From NCBI GenBank assembly GCA_964448185.1, contig CAYUVO010000033.1, forward strand, positions 1 through 23,340: 23,340 nt of DNA, read 5' to 3'. Position numbers and translations under genes: made by a program. The stretch's first letter is position 1. Every line of letters begins with the position of its first letter. The notes under the pieces are model-generated. The model did not search any database and had not been told where the DNA came from. It saw nothing but the letters and a program-made list of their open reading frames with translations. Positions 1 through 7,052 of this stretch are shown here, in pieces. The stretch is from OFTM382 sp964448185. GTDB lineage: Bacteria; Planctomycetota; Phycisphaerae; Phycisphaerales; UBA1924.

Positions 1-376
1 CGTGCCCGCCGTAGAGCGAGTTGGGCTTGTCGAACATGTGCATCGACCCGCCCTTGCCCTTGGCGCAGCCGGTGATCTTGCCGAACATCTCGGCCATGCA
101 CGCCTCGGGGCTCATGCCGCGTGCGAGTGCATGTCCGTGATCGCGGTAGGCGGTGACCACCGGGTCGTCGTGTTCAAGCGCAGCCAGCGTGCCCACGCAG
201 CAGGCTTCTTGCCCCGTGTAGACGTGGCAGAACCCGCCGATCTTGGCCTGCTGATACGCCTGCATCGTTCGCGTCTCAAACTCGCGGATCAGCTGCATCG
301 TGTGCAGCCAACCCAGCAGAACATCATCAGAAAGCTGATCGGTCAGCCGCTCTCGGCCCGCGCTCACTTCGGTCAT
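1..376 (-). CDS. pdhA: Pyruvate dehydrogenase E1 component, alpha subunit (5' part, cut by window edge)
   Basis: The reading frame opens with ATG at 376 and runs without a stop off the left edge, so only the first 125 or so residues are present. The translation contains the E1-alpha signatures TGQEACCVGTLAAL, TAYRDHGHALARGM and GKGGSMHMFD, and ends at YGGH, just before the family's GIVG segment. E1-alpha and E1-beta form the thiamine-diphosphate enzyme that decarboxylates pyruvate and passes the acetyl group to the lipoyl domain of E2 in the cytoplasm. The thiamine-diphosphate/Mg motif (GDG...N) lies outside the window. A GAGGG ribosome binding site sits 6 nt before the ATG. Acetoin dehydrogenase or branched-chain E1-alpha are possible alternatives, but the YRDHGHAL and KGKGGSMH segments favour the pyruvate/acetoin type. 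Confidence 0.9.
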   Translation of the reverse strand, partial: MTEVSAGRERLTDQLSDDVLLGWLHTMQLIREFETRTMQAYQQAKIGGFCHVYTGQEACCVGTLAALEHDDPVVTAYRDHGHALARGMSPEACMAEMFGKITGCAKGKGGSMHMFDKPNSLYGGH

Positions 377-520
377 TGCAAACCCTCGTTCGACGAACAA
401 CCCCGGGGCCTTTACTAGGGCCTTCGGGTGCTCGATCGGTTCTTCATCCAGTGTAGGACCGATCCATATGGGCTGTGGGAAACCGGATTTCCAGCGTCCT
501 TATCAGCTTCCACACTCGAT

Positions 521-2767
521 TCAGGGCACCGCGTGCATCTTGCCGGGCACATTTGGGTTGACCGCTACGCTCTCGATCCCGCCCGCTCTGCTCTGGAGCA
601 GCAGTAGCGCGGTGTGCAGTTGAACATCAATCCCGTCGGCGATCAGCGTATCGGGATCAACCGCCGATTCCGGGTCGATGGGCTTGCCGAACTCGTCGAG
701 AGTCATCACATCCGCGTCGCGGCGGATCCGGGCCGCCTCGGTGATCTGCTCGGGCAGCATCGAAACCGTCAGGTCAGGCTTGACGCCCTTGAGCGGCTGA
801 TCGGGGTGGCGATCACGATGAATCAATCGACCCGCGGGCAGCCGGTAGTACTGCGTGGTCAGCTTGATGAGCGTGGGCGCGGGAGCGGGCAGTTCCCAGA
901 CGTTCTGGACGCTTCCCTTGCCGAAGCTGCGTTGTCCGACGACCACCACATCGACCAGCCCCGCTCGGGCGTAGTCCTGCAGCGCACCCGCGACGATCTC
1001 GCTCGCCGAGGCCGAGCCTTCGTTGACGAGAATCACCGTCGGCGTCAGTCCGAGCCGGGCGAGTCCCGCGCCGCTGCGCTCGACGCCCATCACGCGGCCA
1101 TCGGCGCCTTCGATCGAGACCACCTTCTTCTCGCTGGCAAACTGCCCGACAATCCCGACCGCTTCATCGAGCAGCCCGCCGGGGTTGAACCGCAGATCCA
1201 AGATCAAGCCGTTGAGACCCTTGGACTGCATCGCACTCACAGCCCTGCGCATATCCCGCGTCGAGCCGTTCTGGAACTGACTCAACCGGATATACCCGAT
1301 CCCGGATTCCGCATCGATAAACCAGTTCCAATCGTCGTCGCCGGGGCCAGTCCGCTTCCAACCAAGCACGCTCTTGAGCGCGATCACATCGCGGATCAGC
1401 GTGACATCGAACGTGTCCACGCTGTCCTCGTTGCTCTCGTCCTTGATCGGACGCTCGATCGTCAACAGCACCGGCGTGCCCTTGGGCCCGGTGATGATGT
1501 CCACCGCTTGATCGAGCGAGAAGCCCAGTGTGGGTTCGCCGTTGACCTTGGCGATGACGTCGTCCGAGCGAAGCCCCGCACGCTGAGCGGGTGTGCCCGC
1601 CAGCGGCGTAACCACCTTGAGCTGGCTCATGGCATCGAGCGAAATCTGAACGCCGATCCCGACAAACTGCCCGCTGGTCATCCGGCGGAACCGATCAACC
1701 GAATAAGGCCAGATCACCTGCGAATAGTCATCCAACGCCGACATCGCGCCGTTGCCAAACTCATGCAACAAAGGCTCGGCGGGCAGCTTGAGCGTCTGCG
1801 CATTGGCGCTCAACATCTCACGGATCGCCGGTGCAACATCGCGAAGACTCGCCTGCCGAGTGCCCGCTTCATACTGTGTCGCGGCTTCTGCGAAGAACCG
1901 CTGAAGGTTCGCGAGTGCCTGCGGGTCGACGCGGCGGCCGCCGTTGATCTGCTTGACGATCTCGTCGGATTCGAGCATCGTGCTGACTTGTCGATAGGCT
2001 GCTGCGAGCATCTCATCGGGCGACGGGCTCTCGACGTGCTGGCGGACTGCGCGCACGATCGAACGCGCGACGACCGAGAGGTCGATGCCTTCGAGCTTCT
2101 CGTCGAAGCTGTCGCCCTTGGCGTTGTAAGGCGGCAACGGCTCGAGATCCTCAGCAATCCGGCGCGTGTTCCGCAACGACCAATACGTCTGCGGCGCGTA
2201 CATCTTGAGCATCATGAGCTGCGAGTTGAGTCGGCTTACGTCGTCGCCGTAGCGGTTGGTTTCGGTGTGCAGAGCGTTGAGCCGATAGAACAGCTCCGCC
2301 GCCATCACCCAGCTCCCGTTCGCCTCAGATGCACGGGCCTGCGCATCGGCATAGTTGACCGCTTTGGCGACGTCCGCGTCCATGAGGGTTTGCTGAGGCT
2401 TGTCCCCGAGCATCTGCAACTCGGTCGCTGCTCGCAGCGCGTCGCTGAGCTTGACACCCTTCAACCCTTCGTTGGTGAGCAAGTGCAACGCCAACGCTTC
2501 CTTGAGTTCTTCGCGAACCTCGGCCATGCGCTCGCTTCGGTGCGCTTCGCGCTGTGCGAGCGTGGCACGAAACTGCGTGATGGGCTCGGTCGCATTCCCG
2601 ATGATCGCTTGGGAGATCGCCTCTGCCGAGGCAAACTGCCCTGACTTGGCGCCGTTCCATAGATCCGTTCCTGACTGGGCCGACGCCATCGGTGCCACAG
2701 CACCCATAAGCAACGCGACCGAAACTATCCGGGCAAGACCCGGCACACTCTTGAATCTCGAACGCAT
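521..2767 (-). CDS. C-terminal processing peptidase (S41 family, PDZ domain), exported
   Basis: A 748-aa serine protease. Residues 1-30 form a signal peptide ending ASA-Q, so it acts outside the cytoplasmic membrane. A long helical region of about 330 residues precedes a PDZ domain (about 365-440, GIGVQISLD...VVTPLAGTPAQRAGLRSDD), which recognises substrate C-termini in this family. The S41 catalytic core follows, with the tail-specific protease signature GSASASEIVAGALQDY (nucleophile S587 by alignment with E. coli Prc S430) and GQRSFGKGSVQ (general base K617). The Ser-Lys spacing is 30 residues against 25 in Prc, because of a short insertion after QDYARAG. It is longer than typical CtpA (about 400-450 aa) and closer to Prc in size. 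ATG start with GAGGAG at 2773-2778. Stand-alone gene; its cleavage targets cannot be read from the sequence. Confidence 0.93.
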   Translation of the reverse strand: MRSRFKSVPGLARIVSVALLMGAVAPMASAQSGTDLWNGAKSGQFASAEAISQAIIGNATEPITQFRATLAQREAHRSERMAEVREELKEALALHLLTNEGLKGVKLSDALRAATELQMLGDKPQQTLMDADVAKAVNYADAQARASEANGSWVMAAELFYRLNALHTETNRYGDDVSRLNSQLMMLKMYAPQTYWSLRNTRRIAEDLEPLPPYNAKGDSFDEKLEGIDLSVVARSIVRAVRQHVESPSPDEMLAAAYRQVSTMLESDEIVKQINGGRRVDPQALANLQRFFAEAATQYEAGTRQASLRDVAPAIREMLSANAQTLKLPAEPLLHEFGNGAMSALDDYSQVIWPYSVDRFRRMTSGQFVGIGVQISLDAMSQLKVVTPLAGTPAQRAGLRSDDVIAKVNGEPTLGFSLDQAVDIITGPKGTPVLLTIERPIKDESNEDSVDTFDVTLIRDVIALKSVLGWKRTGPGDDDWNWFIDAESGIGYIRLSQFQNGSTRDMRRAVSAMQSKGLNGLILDLRFNPGGLLDEAVGIVGQFASEKKVVSIEGADGRVMGVERSGAGLARLGLTPTVILVNEGSASASEIVAGALQDYARAGLVDVVVVGQRSFGKGSVQNVWELPAPAPTLIKLTTQYYRLPAGRLIHRDRHPDQPLKGVKPDLTVSMLPEQITEAARIRRDADVMTLDEFGKPIDPESAVDPDTLIADGIDVQLHTALLLLQSRAGGIESVAVNPNVPGKMHAVP

Positions 2768-2932
2768 AAAAGCTCCTCGTACTCAGATCATCCTGTGGCG
2801 TCGATCGCTGCCAACCCGACTGGCACCAAAGCCCACATCCCAGCTTACACCCATTGGCGTCCCACTCTTCCAGGGGTCCCCCCGGGCGAGCACGCCGACG
2901 GATCACTGCATCGACGAGTCCTCTATGGGCTG

Positions 2933-3061
2933 TCAACGCTCATGGTCCCTCAAAGGGCATATCAGACCCACCGCCTTCGGGTTGCGGCATCTGCGAGGGC
3001 ACAACGCCCTCTCAACGTCCGTAAGTTCGTTGTAAATATCCCCCAAGTCCCGATCAGTCAT
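2933..3061 (-). CDS. Possible 42-aa downstream ORF, translationally coupled
   Basis: An ATG at 3061 overlaps the end of the small membrane protein gene in the arrangement ATGACTGA, which suggests translational coupling. It encodes MTDRDLGDIYNELTDVERAL and then a Cys/Arg-rich tail (CPRRCRNPK...). No family is recognised. A hairpin with a 6-bp stem (2995-3011) lies inside it, so the stretch could instead be the untranslated end of the upstream gene. Low confidence. Confidence 0.22.
   Translation of the reverse strand: MTDRDLGDIYNELTDVERALCPRRCRNPKAVGLICPLRDHER
2995..3011. other. Hairpin GAGGGC-ACAAC-GCCCTC
   Basis: A perfect 6-bp GC-rich stem with a 5-nt loop, about 43 nt downstream of the stop of the small membrane protein gene and upstream of the protease gene. 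No T-run follows on either strand, so it is not a standard intrinsic terminator. It could stabilise a 3' end or lie in the leader of the protease transcript. Confidence 0.45.
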
Positions 3062-3356
3062 CAGTTTGCAGCGAATCCACCACAGCGATCTGGCCTCGCA
3101 CCCACCACGCAGTCCAAACCCCCACAACCACGCACACCGCCAGCACCACACCCACCAGCGTCACGCCAAAGCTGAGACTCTGGGGAAACCACCTGATTTC
3201 GGTTGCCGCGCTGACGCCCAGTCCCAAAGCAGGACCGAGTATGTAGCCCACTCCGATCAGGGATTCGTGTGTGCCGTCCGCGTCAACCTCAGCCCGAGCA
3301 GCACCCCCAGGTGCCCGGACCCCGCGGCGGCTGGATTCGGGGGGGCGGGAGGTCAT
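3054..3356 (-). CDS. Hypothetical small membrane protein (two predicted helices)
   Basis: A 100-aa protein with two hydrophobic stretches, about residues 33-53 (VGYILGPALGLGVSAATEI) and about 60-85 (SFGVTLVGVVLAVCVVVGVW), after a charged, Pro/Arg-rich N-terminus. No family is recognised. The open frame continues upstream to 3527, but that extension reads backwards through the tRNA-Arg gene and a proline run, so the ATG at 3356 is preferred. No Shine-Dalgarno is visible; the bases before the start are a C-tract on the coding strand (G-tract on the plus strand). The stop overlaps a possible 42-codon ORF starting at 3061. The membrane topology makes random noncoding origin unlikely, but coding status is not proven. 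Confidence 0.5.
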   Translation of the reverse strand: MTSRPPESSRRGVRAPGGAARAEVDADGTHESLIGVGYILGPALGLGVSAATEIRWFPQSLSFGVTLVGVVLAVCVVVGVWTAWWVRGQIAVVDSLQTDD

Positions 3357-3403
3357 GGGTGGAGGGGGGGGAGGGGGGTGAACAGGTTGCAGGCTCGGGG
3401 TGA

Positions 3404-3432
3404 TTGCCCGGTTGGCAAAGGCATCGTAGAGT
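3404..3432 (+). promoter_or_regulatory. Candidate sigma-70 promoter of tRNA-Arg
   Basis: A -35-like TTGCCC (3404-3409) and a -10-like TAGAGT (3427-3432) are separated by exactly 17 bp, each matching consensus at 4 of 6 positions. The start point would fall near 3439, about 22 nt before the mature tRNA 5' end. Support is positional and by consensus only. Confidence 0.45.
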
Positions 3433-3461
3433 GCTGTGTCCGGGCGAACGCTCGGCGTGCT

Positions 3462-3535
3462 GCACCCGTAGCTCAACTGGATAGAGCGCTGGCCTCCGAA
3501 GCCAGAGGTTTTGGGTTCGAATCCCAACGGGTGTA
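3462..3535 (+). tRNA. tRNA-Arg (anticodon CCG)
   Basis: A full cloverleaf: acceptor stem GCACCCG/CGGGTGT (first pair G-U), D arm GCTC...GAGC, anticodon stem CTGGC/GCCAG with loop CTCCGAA placing CCG at 3496-3498, T arm TTGGG-TTCGAAT-CCCAA, and discriminator A3535. It reads the CGG codon. The 3' CCA is not encoded. The trailer that follows can pair with the acceptor 3' strand (see 3531-3568). Confidence 0.96.
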
Positions 3536-3568
3536 TTCAACGGGTATGAGATCGTTGGTTGAATATAC
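3531..3568 (+). other. Trailer inverted repeat pairing with the tRNA-Arg 3' end
   Basis: The tRNA 3' end plus trailer (GTGTATTCAAC, 3531-3541) is the inverted complement of GTTGAATATAC (3558-3568): 10 Watson-Crick pairs and one G-U, with a 16-nt loop. The first four bases belong to the acceptor stem and A3535 is the discriminator, so this helix would compete with the mature acceptor fold. No T-run follows, which argues against a plain terminator. Confidence 0.55.
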
Positions 3569-3724
3569 ACAACACTTTACGAACACTCGTCAAAAATCTC
3601 GATCGGACTCCCTCGGGACACCTTCGTCTCCCAAGCCCGATCAAGCCCACCCCTCGGCTCGACGATGATCCTGCTTGATCCACACGCACCTTTCCTGTCC
3701 CCCCGCCCGCGGAGATAGACCCAG

Positions 3725-4510
3725 ATGACCACCTCGCACACCCTTGTCCGTCTCCTGAGCCCTCTGGCAATCACCCTGATCACGCTGATGGTCACCCTTG
3801 GCGCCGCCCCCCAAGCCGCCGCTCAAGGCGACATGCCCGAAGCGGCGAGCCTCTTCGAGGCGCACATCGAAGCCATCGGCGGCCGCGAAGCCATGGAGGC
3901 CCACCGCAACCGGGTCGTCTATGGCACGATCGAGTTCGCCAACGGCGAAACCCAGGTCCTCATCGTCCGACAAGAAGCGCCCAACAAACTCCGCTACTCG
4001 GCGCAGAGCCCGGGCCGATTCACCATCGTCCGCGTCTACGACGGCACCATCGCCTGGGGCATCGACGCCGACGGCAAGTCCAAAGTCCTCGATCCAAAGT
4101 CCGACGAAGCCAAAGACCTCGCGTTCAACGCCGTCTTTATGGGCGACGCTGCGTACAAGACCCAGTACACCTCGATGCGCACCACCGAGCAGACCATCTT
4201 CGATGACAAGTCCGTCTACGCGGTCGATGTGGTGAGCACCGCGGGCGTCTCGCAGCGGGTGTTCTTCGATGTCGAATCAAAGCTGATCGCTGGCAAGACT
4301 CAGGTTGTGGGCACAGGTGGGACGCCGACCGAGTTGGTCTTCCACTACGACGAGTACACCGAATACGAAGGCGTCAAGCTGGTTTCATCACAGCGTCAGG
4401 CGCTGCGAGGCCAGACCAACACGGTGCGTACTGATTTTGTCGAGGTGAATGTCGACGACCTGCCTTCGTTCTCGCCGCCCGAGGGCCTGACCGCCAGCGC
4501 GGGTGGCTAA
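3725..4510 (+). CDS. Secreted LolA-like protein (outer-membrane lipoprotein-sorting type fold)
   Basis: A 261-aa exported protein. The first 34 or so residues are a long signal peptide (hydrophobic core about 10-27, end AAPQAAAQ). The mature part starts with the pattern HIEAIGGREAMEAHRNRVVYG and continues with EAPNKLRYSAQSPGRFTIV and VYDGTIAW. This arrangement (GG...a...g.i, then PnK.R, then DG..aW) is seen in periplasmic LolA/LolB-superfamily proteins that bind lipid or lipoprotein acyl chains in a curved beta-sheet. This is a superfamily-level call from pattern only; the ligand is unknown. No Lys/Arg-rich C-terminal anchor and no lipobox Cys. A GGAG lies about 11 nt before the ATG. It is a single gene, convergent with nth; the 12-bp sequence at its 3' end (4486-4497) is repeated after the stop. 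Confidence 0.7.
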   Translation: MTTSHTLVRLLSPLAITLITLMVTLGAAPQAAAQGDMPEAASLFEAHIEAIGGREAMEAHRNRVVYGTIEFANGETQVLIVRQEAPNKLRYSAQSPGRFTIVRVYDGTIAWGIDADGKSKVLDPKSDEAKDLAFNAVFMGDAAYKTQYTSMRTTEQTIFDDKSVYAVDVVSTAGVSQRVFFDVESKLIAGKTQVVGTGGTPTELVFHYDEYTEYEGVKLVSSQRQALRGQTNTVRTDFVEVNVDDLPSFSPPEGLTASAGG

Positions 4511-4538
4511 CAGAGCCGGTGCCTGTAGCTCTCATCTC

Positions 4539-4567
4539 AGAGCCCTGACCGCCAGGGAGATGGCTCT
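4539..4567. terminator. Hairpin between convergent genes (possible bidirectional terminator)
   Basis: AGAGCC (4539-4544) pairs with GGCTCT (4562-4567), and inside it CTG pairs with CAG around an ACCGC loop, leaving a 6-nt bulge. It lies in the 95-bp gap between the convergent LolA-like gene and nth. There is no T-run on either side, so it would be a weak or Rho-assisted terminator if it is one. Confidence 0.35.
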
Positions 4568-4591
4568 TGATGTATCACGATCAACGCGATA

Positions 4592-4611
4592 CCCCTCGCT
4601 AACACTCAGGG
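4592..4611. repeat. Dispersed repeat copy 1 (CCCCTCGCTRACACTCRGG)
   Basis: The 19-bp core here matches the sequence at 17860-17878 at 17 of 19 positions, both differences being A/G. This copy includes the nth stop codon (TGA, complement of 4606-4608), so the last codons of nth are read from it. It resembles the short CCCTCGCTAACGCT-type intergenic repeats I recall from planctomycete genomes; that link is from memory. Confidence 0.5.
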
Positions 4612-5358
4612 TTTGTTCTGTGCCGTCGCCGACACACGCAGCTCGCAGCATCGTCCAAAGCTTGCACAGATCGGGTGGCCTTTGCACTCGCGTTGGCGTG
4701 CGCTGCACGAGCGTCTGCCGTGCCATATGAGACGATGGCTCAGCTCGCACCATTGCTCACGCGCGAACAGTGCGCACAGCTTGCGTTCGATCCGCTGGGG
4801 ATTGTCGTCGGGTGCGCACAGCCCGAGTCGCTTGCTCAGCCGATCAATGTGCGTATCGACCACGAACCCGTCGTTGATCCCGAACGCATTTCCCAGCACC
4901 ACGTTGGCGGTCTTGCGTGCCACGCCGCGCAGCGTGAGCAGCTCGTCCATGGTGCGTGGTACGTCGCCGCCAAACCGCTCGACCACGTCACGCATCGACG
5001 AATGAATCGACTTGGCCTTATTGCGAAACAAGCCGATCGTTCTAATGTACGGCTCGATCGCTTCGGGGCTTGAATCCGCAAACGCCTTGGGCGAAGCGAA
5101 CGCTGCGAACAACGCGGGCGTCGCCTTATTGACTCCCACGTCGGTGGCCTGAGCAGAGAGAATCGTCGCGATCAACAGCTCGTGCGCACAGGTGTAATCG
5201 AGCTCGCACACCGCGTCTGGATAGTGCGCTTGCAATGCGACAGCGAGCTTGCGGGCTCGCGCACGCTCAGCGGGCGTGACCTGTGGCACAGCAAACGGCA
5301 GGTCACGCAACCCGCGTGGGTTTTGTGGCGTTCGCATTGAAGGTAGTGGTGGGGGCAT
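4606..5358 (-). CDS. nth: Endonuclease III (DNA glycosylase/AP lyase)
   Basis: A 250-aa base-excision-repair enzyme that removes oxidised pyrimidines and nicks the resulting abasic site. It shows LLIATILSAQATD (helix region with Q70), the helix-hairpin-helix LRGVARKTANVVLG with catalytic K149, and VVDTHIDRLSKRL with D168. The C-terminal iron-sulfur region is unusual: the cysteines are spaced C218-X6-C225-X5-C231-X5-C237, while the family norm is X6, X2, X5, so a three-residue insertion (or a His at the third site, H228) is present. About 30 residues precede the usual start region. ATG at 5358 has no clear Shine-Dalgarno, and a second ATG at 5337 is an alternative. It is divergent from the TIM-barrel gene, with a 34-bp gap between starts. 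The stop codon lies in a dispersed repeat. Confidence 0.93.
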   Translation of the reverse strand: MPPPLPSMRTPQNPRGLRDLPFAVPQVTPAERARARKLAVALQAHYPDAVCELDYTCAHELLIATILSAQATDVGVNKATPALFAAFASPKAFADSSPEAIEPYIRTIGLFRNKAKSIHSSMRDVVERFGGDVPRTMDELLTLRGVARKTANVVLGNAFGINDGFVVDTHIDRLSKRLGLCAPDDNPQRIERKLCALFAREQWCELSHRLIWHGRRSCSARQRECKGHPICASFGRCCELRVSATAQNKP

Positions 5359-5392
5359 ATCTGTCTGACGATAGCCGACCTACAACATCCCC

Positions 5393-6220
5393 ATGATGGC
5401 CATGAATGACAAGCACGACAAGCACGACAAGCACGACAAGCAAGGCAAGCATGACAAGCAAGACATGTTCGCCGGGCCTCTGCCCACGCTCTCACTCGCG
5501 CTCGCGGACTTTGCGACGGATCAAGCTCCCCGCGAACGCATCCTCGCAGCCGCCAAGCTGGGCTACCGGGCTCTCACGCTCGATGCTAAAGCACCCGGCT
5601 TGCGCGCACGCGAACTCGACCGTTCAGCGAGGCGTGATCTCGCAGCCACGTTTCGCCGCGCAGAGCTTCGGCTCGCCGGGATCGATCTCTGGATCCCCGA
5701 AGAACACCTGTGCGATCCCACCCAGATCGACCGAGCCATCGCGGTGGGCGTGGGGACGATTGATCTGGTCGCCGAGCTTGCATCGCTCACCCTTGCGGAC
5801 CCGATCGTGAACATGGCGTTGCCTGCTTCCGAATCGGGCGACGCGCGCCGGGCGCTAGCCGCCGCAGCCGAGGCGGCGGGGGTGCAGATCGCCGATCACC
5901 ATTGGCCTCTTGGAGAGGAACCCGCAGGTTCCATCGGCTCGGGGCTCGATCCGGTGGTCGCACTCTTTGAGAAGGCAGATCCGATTGCTGCGGCTAGTTC
6001 GTCCTCGCTCATCAGCGCCCGGCTCGCGGGTCTCGGTGATGCTGCGATCCGTGTGCCTCTCGACGCCCCATCGAATCGGCTTGATCTGTTGAGCTATCGC
6101 GCGGCGCTGTCGTTGGCACCGATGCTGCGCACGCTGGTGGTCGATGTTCGCGGTCTGACCGATGCGCACGCCGGAGCGGTCGCAGCTCTTGATGCGTGGC
6201 GTGATCCGTTGCTTGGATAA
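5393..6220 (+). CDS. Sugar phosphate isomerase/epimerase-like TIM-barrel protein
   Basis: A 275-aa protein resembling the xylose-isomerase-like TIM-barrel family in its planctomycete form: AAAKLGYRALTLDAKAPGLR, ARELDRSARRDLAATFRRAE and GIDLWIPEEHL, then IDRAIAVGVGTIDLVAEL. Such proteins usually bind a divalent metal and act on sugars or polyols, but no substrate can be named. The first 24 residues are mostly a DKH/DKQ repeat encoded by a 9-bp tandem repeat. Starts at 5393, 5396 and 5402 would include it; ATG at 5465 (MFAGPLPTLSLAL) would start the protein at the conserved core and omit it. No good Shine-Dalgarno decides between them. It is convergent with yebC, with a 13-bp gap. Confidence 0.75.
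   Translation: MMAMNDKHDKHDKHDKQGKHDKQDMFAGPLPTLSLALADFATDQAPRERILAAAKLGYRALTLDAKAPGLRARELDRSARRDLAATFRRAELRLAGIDLWIPEEHLCDPTQIDRAIAVGVGTIDLVAELASLTLADPIVNMALPASESGDARRALAAAAEAAGVQIADHHWPLGEEPAGSIGSGLDPVVALFEKADPIAAASSSSLISARLAGLGDAAIRVPLDAPSNRLDLLSYRAALSLAPMLRTLVVDVRGLTDAHAGAVAALDAWRDPLLG
5408..5461 (+). repeat. 9-bp tandem repeat, six copies (GACAAGCAC type)
   Basis: Three exact GACAAGCAC units are followed by GACAAGCAA, GGCAAGCAT and GACAAGCAA, all in phase. Each unit is three codons (Asp-Lys-His/Gln or Gly-Lys-His), so copy-number changes keep the frame. It lies at the extreme 5' end of the TIM-barrel gene. Confidence 0.95.
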
Positions 6221-6233
6221 CTCGCGCTTCTAC

Positions 6234-6986
6234 TCAATCGAGCGACGCGAGTACTTCGTCCGAGATCTCCGCGTTCGAGTACACCTTCTGCACATCCTCG
6301 GAATCTTCGAGCGCGTCGATCAGGTTGAGCATCTTGCGGGCCGATTCACGATCGAGCTCCACCGTGTTCTGTGGCAGCCGTGTGATCTCCGCCGATTCGA
6401 TCTCGATCCCCGCCGCTTCGAGTGCGTCCTTGACCACAAGGAACGCAGGGATATCCGTGAGCACCGTCCAGAACCCCGAATCTTCGGGCGCTTGCACGTC
6501 GTCGGCCCCGGATTCGAGTGCGACTTCCATGAGCTGGTCTTCGGTGGCTTTGGTTTCTTCGATGAGGATCTGGCCACACGCCTCGAACATGAACGCGACG
6601 CTGCCGCTCTGTCCGAGCTTGCCCCCGCGTTTGTTGAAGATGTTGCGCACATCGGCGACGGTGCGGGTCTTATTGTCGGTCAGGGCTTCGACGATGAGGG
6701 CGGTGCCGCCCGGGCCGTAACCTTCGTACATGGCTGCTTCGTAGTTCTCGCCCTGGCCTGCGCCCGCGCCTTTGGCCACCGCACGCTGGATCGTGTCCTT
6801 GGGCATGTTGGCGTACTTGGCTTCGTCGATCGCGTAGCGGAGCGTGAGGTTGGTGTCGGGGTCGGGCCCACCTTGGCGGGCTGCCGAGATCAACGCTCGC
6901 GAGCACTTCGACCACGCGGCCCCCCGCTTCTTGTCCTGACGCTCTTTGTGGTGCTTGATGTTCGCCCATTTACTGTGGCCAGCCAT
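6234..6986 (-). CDS. yebC: YebC/TACO1 family protein
   Basis: A 250-aa protein of the usual family length. The opening MAGHSKWANIKHHKERQDKK is diagnostic, followed by GGPDPDTNLTLRYAI, MPKDTIQRAVAKGAG and YEGYGPGGTALIVEALTDN. The family was long annotated as transcriptional regulators (PmpR); more recent work places members at the ribosome, where they help translate proline-rich or stalling sequences, as mitochondrial TACO1 does. Start ATG with GAGGAG at 6994-6999. It is the last gene of the long minus-strand array: only 66 bp separate it from the TPR gene upstream, so it could be cotranscribed with rbfA and infB, which fits a translation role. Confidence 0.96.
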   Translation of the reverse strand: MAGHSKWANIKHHKERQDKKRGAAWSKCSRALISAARQGGPDPDTNLTLRYAIDEAKYANMPKDTIQRAVAKGAGAGQGENYEAAMYEGYGPGGTALIVEALTDNKTRTVADVRNIFNKRGGKLGQSGSVAFMFEACGQILIEETKATEDQLMEVALESGADDVQAPEDSGFWTVLTDIPAFLVVKDALEAAGIEIESAEITRLPQNTVELDRESARKMLNLIDALEDSEDVQKVYSNAEISDEVLASLD

Positions 6987-7052
6987 ACGCGGTCTCCTCG
7001 AAGTCAGCTCTCAAACCAGATGACGCGGTCGAGAGGCACAGTGTAGGAAGCG

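Noticed and set aside
614..2644. A 676-codon plus-strand open frame antisense to the protease gene
   Set aside because: Its protein is rich in Arg, His, Asp and Leu without family motifs, and it mirrors a high-GC gene with clear S41 signatures; it is a codon-bias shadow.
3357..3527. N-terminal extension of the small membrane protein frame
   Set aside because: It reads antisense through the tRNA-Arg gene and a homopolymer tract; homology-free and unlikely to be translated.
3462..3568. Integrated element at tRNA-Arg
   Set aside because: No integrase, no direct repeat of the tRNA 3' end and only ordinary genes nearby; the inverted copy in the trailer alone is not enough.
5408..5461. CRISPR-like array
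   Set aside because: The units are contiguous 9-mers without spacers and lie within a coding frame.
5172..5495. Minus-strand frame with repeated Leu-Ala-Cys/Arg-Ala-Cys units
   Set aside because: It is the complement of the 9-bp Asp-Lys-His repeat and of nth in another frame.
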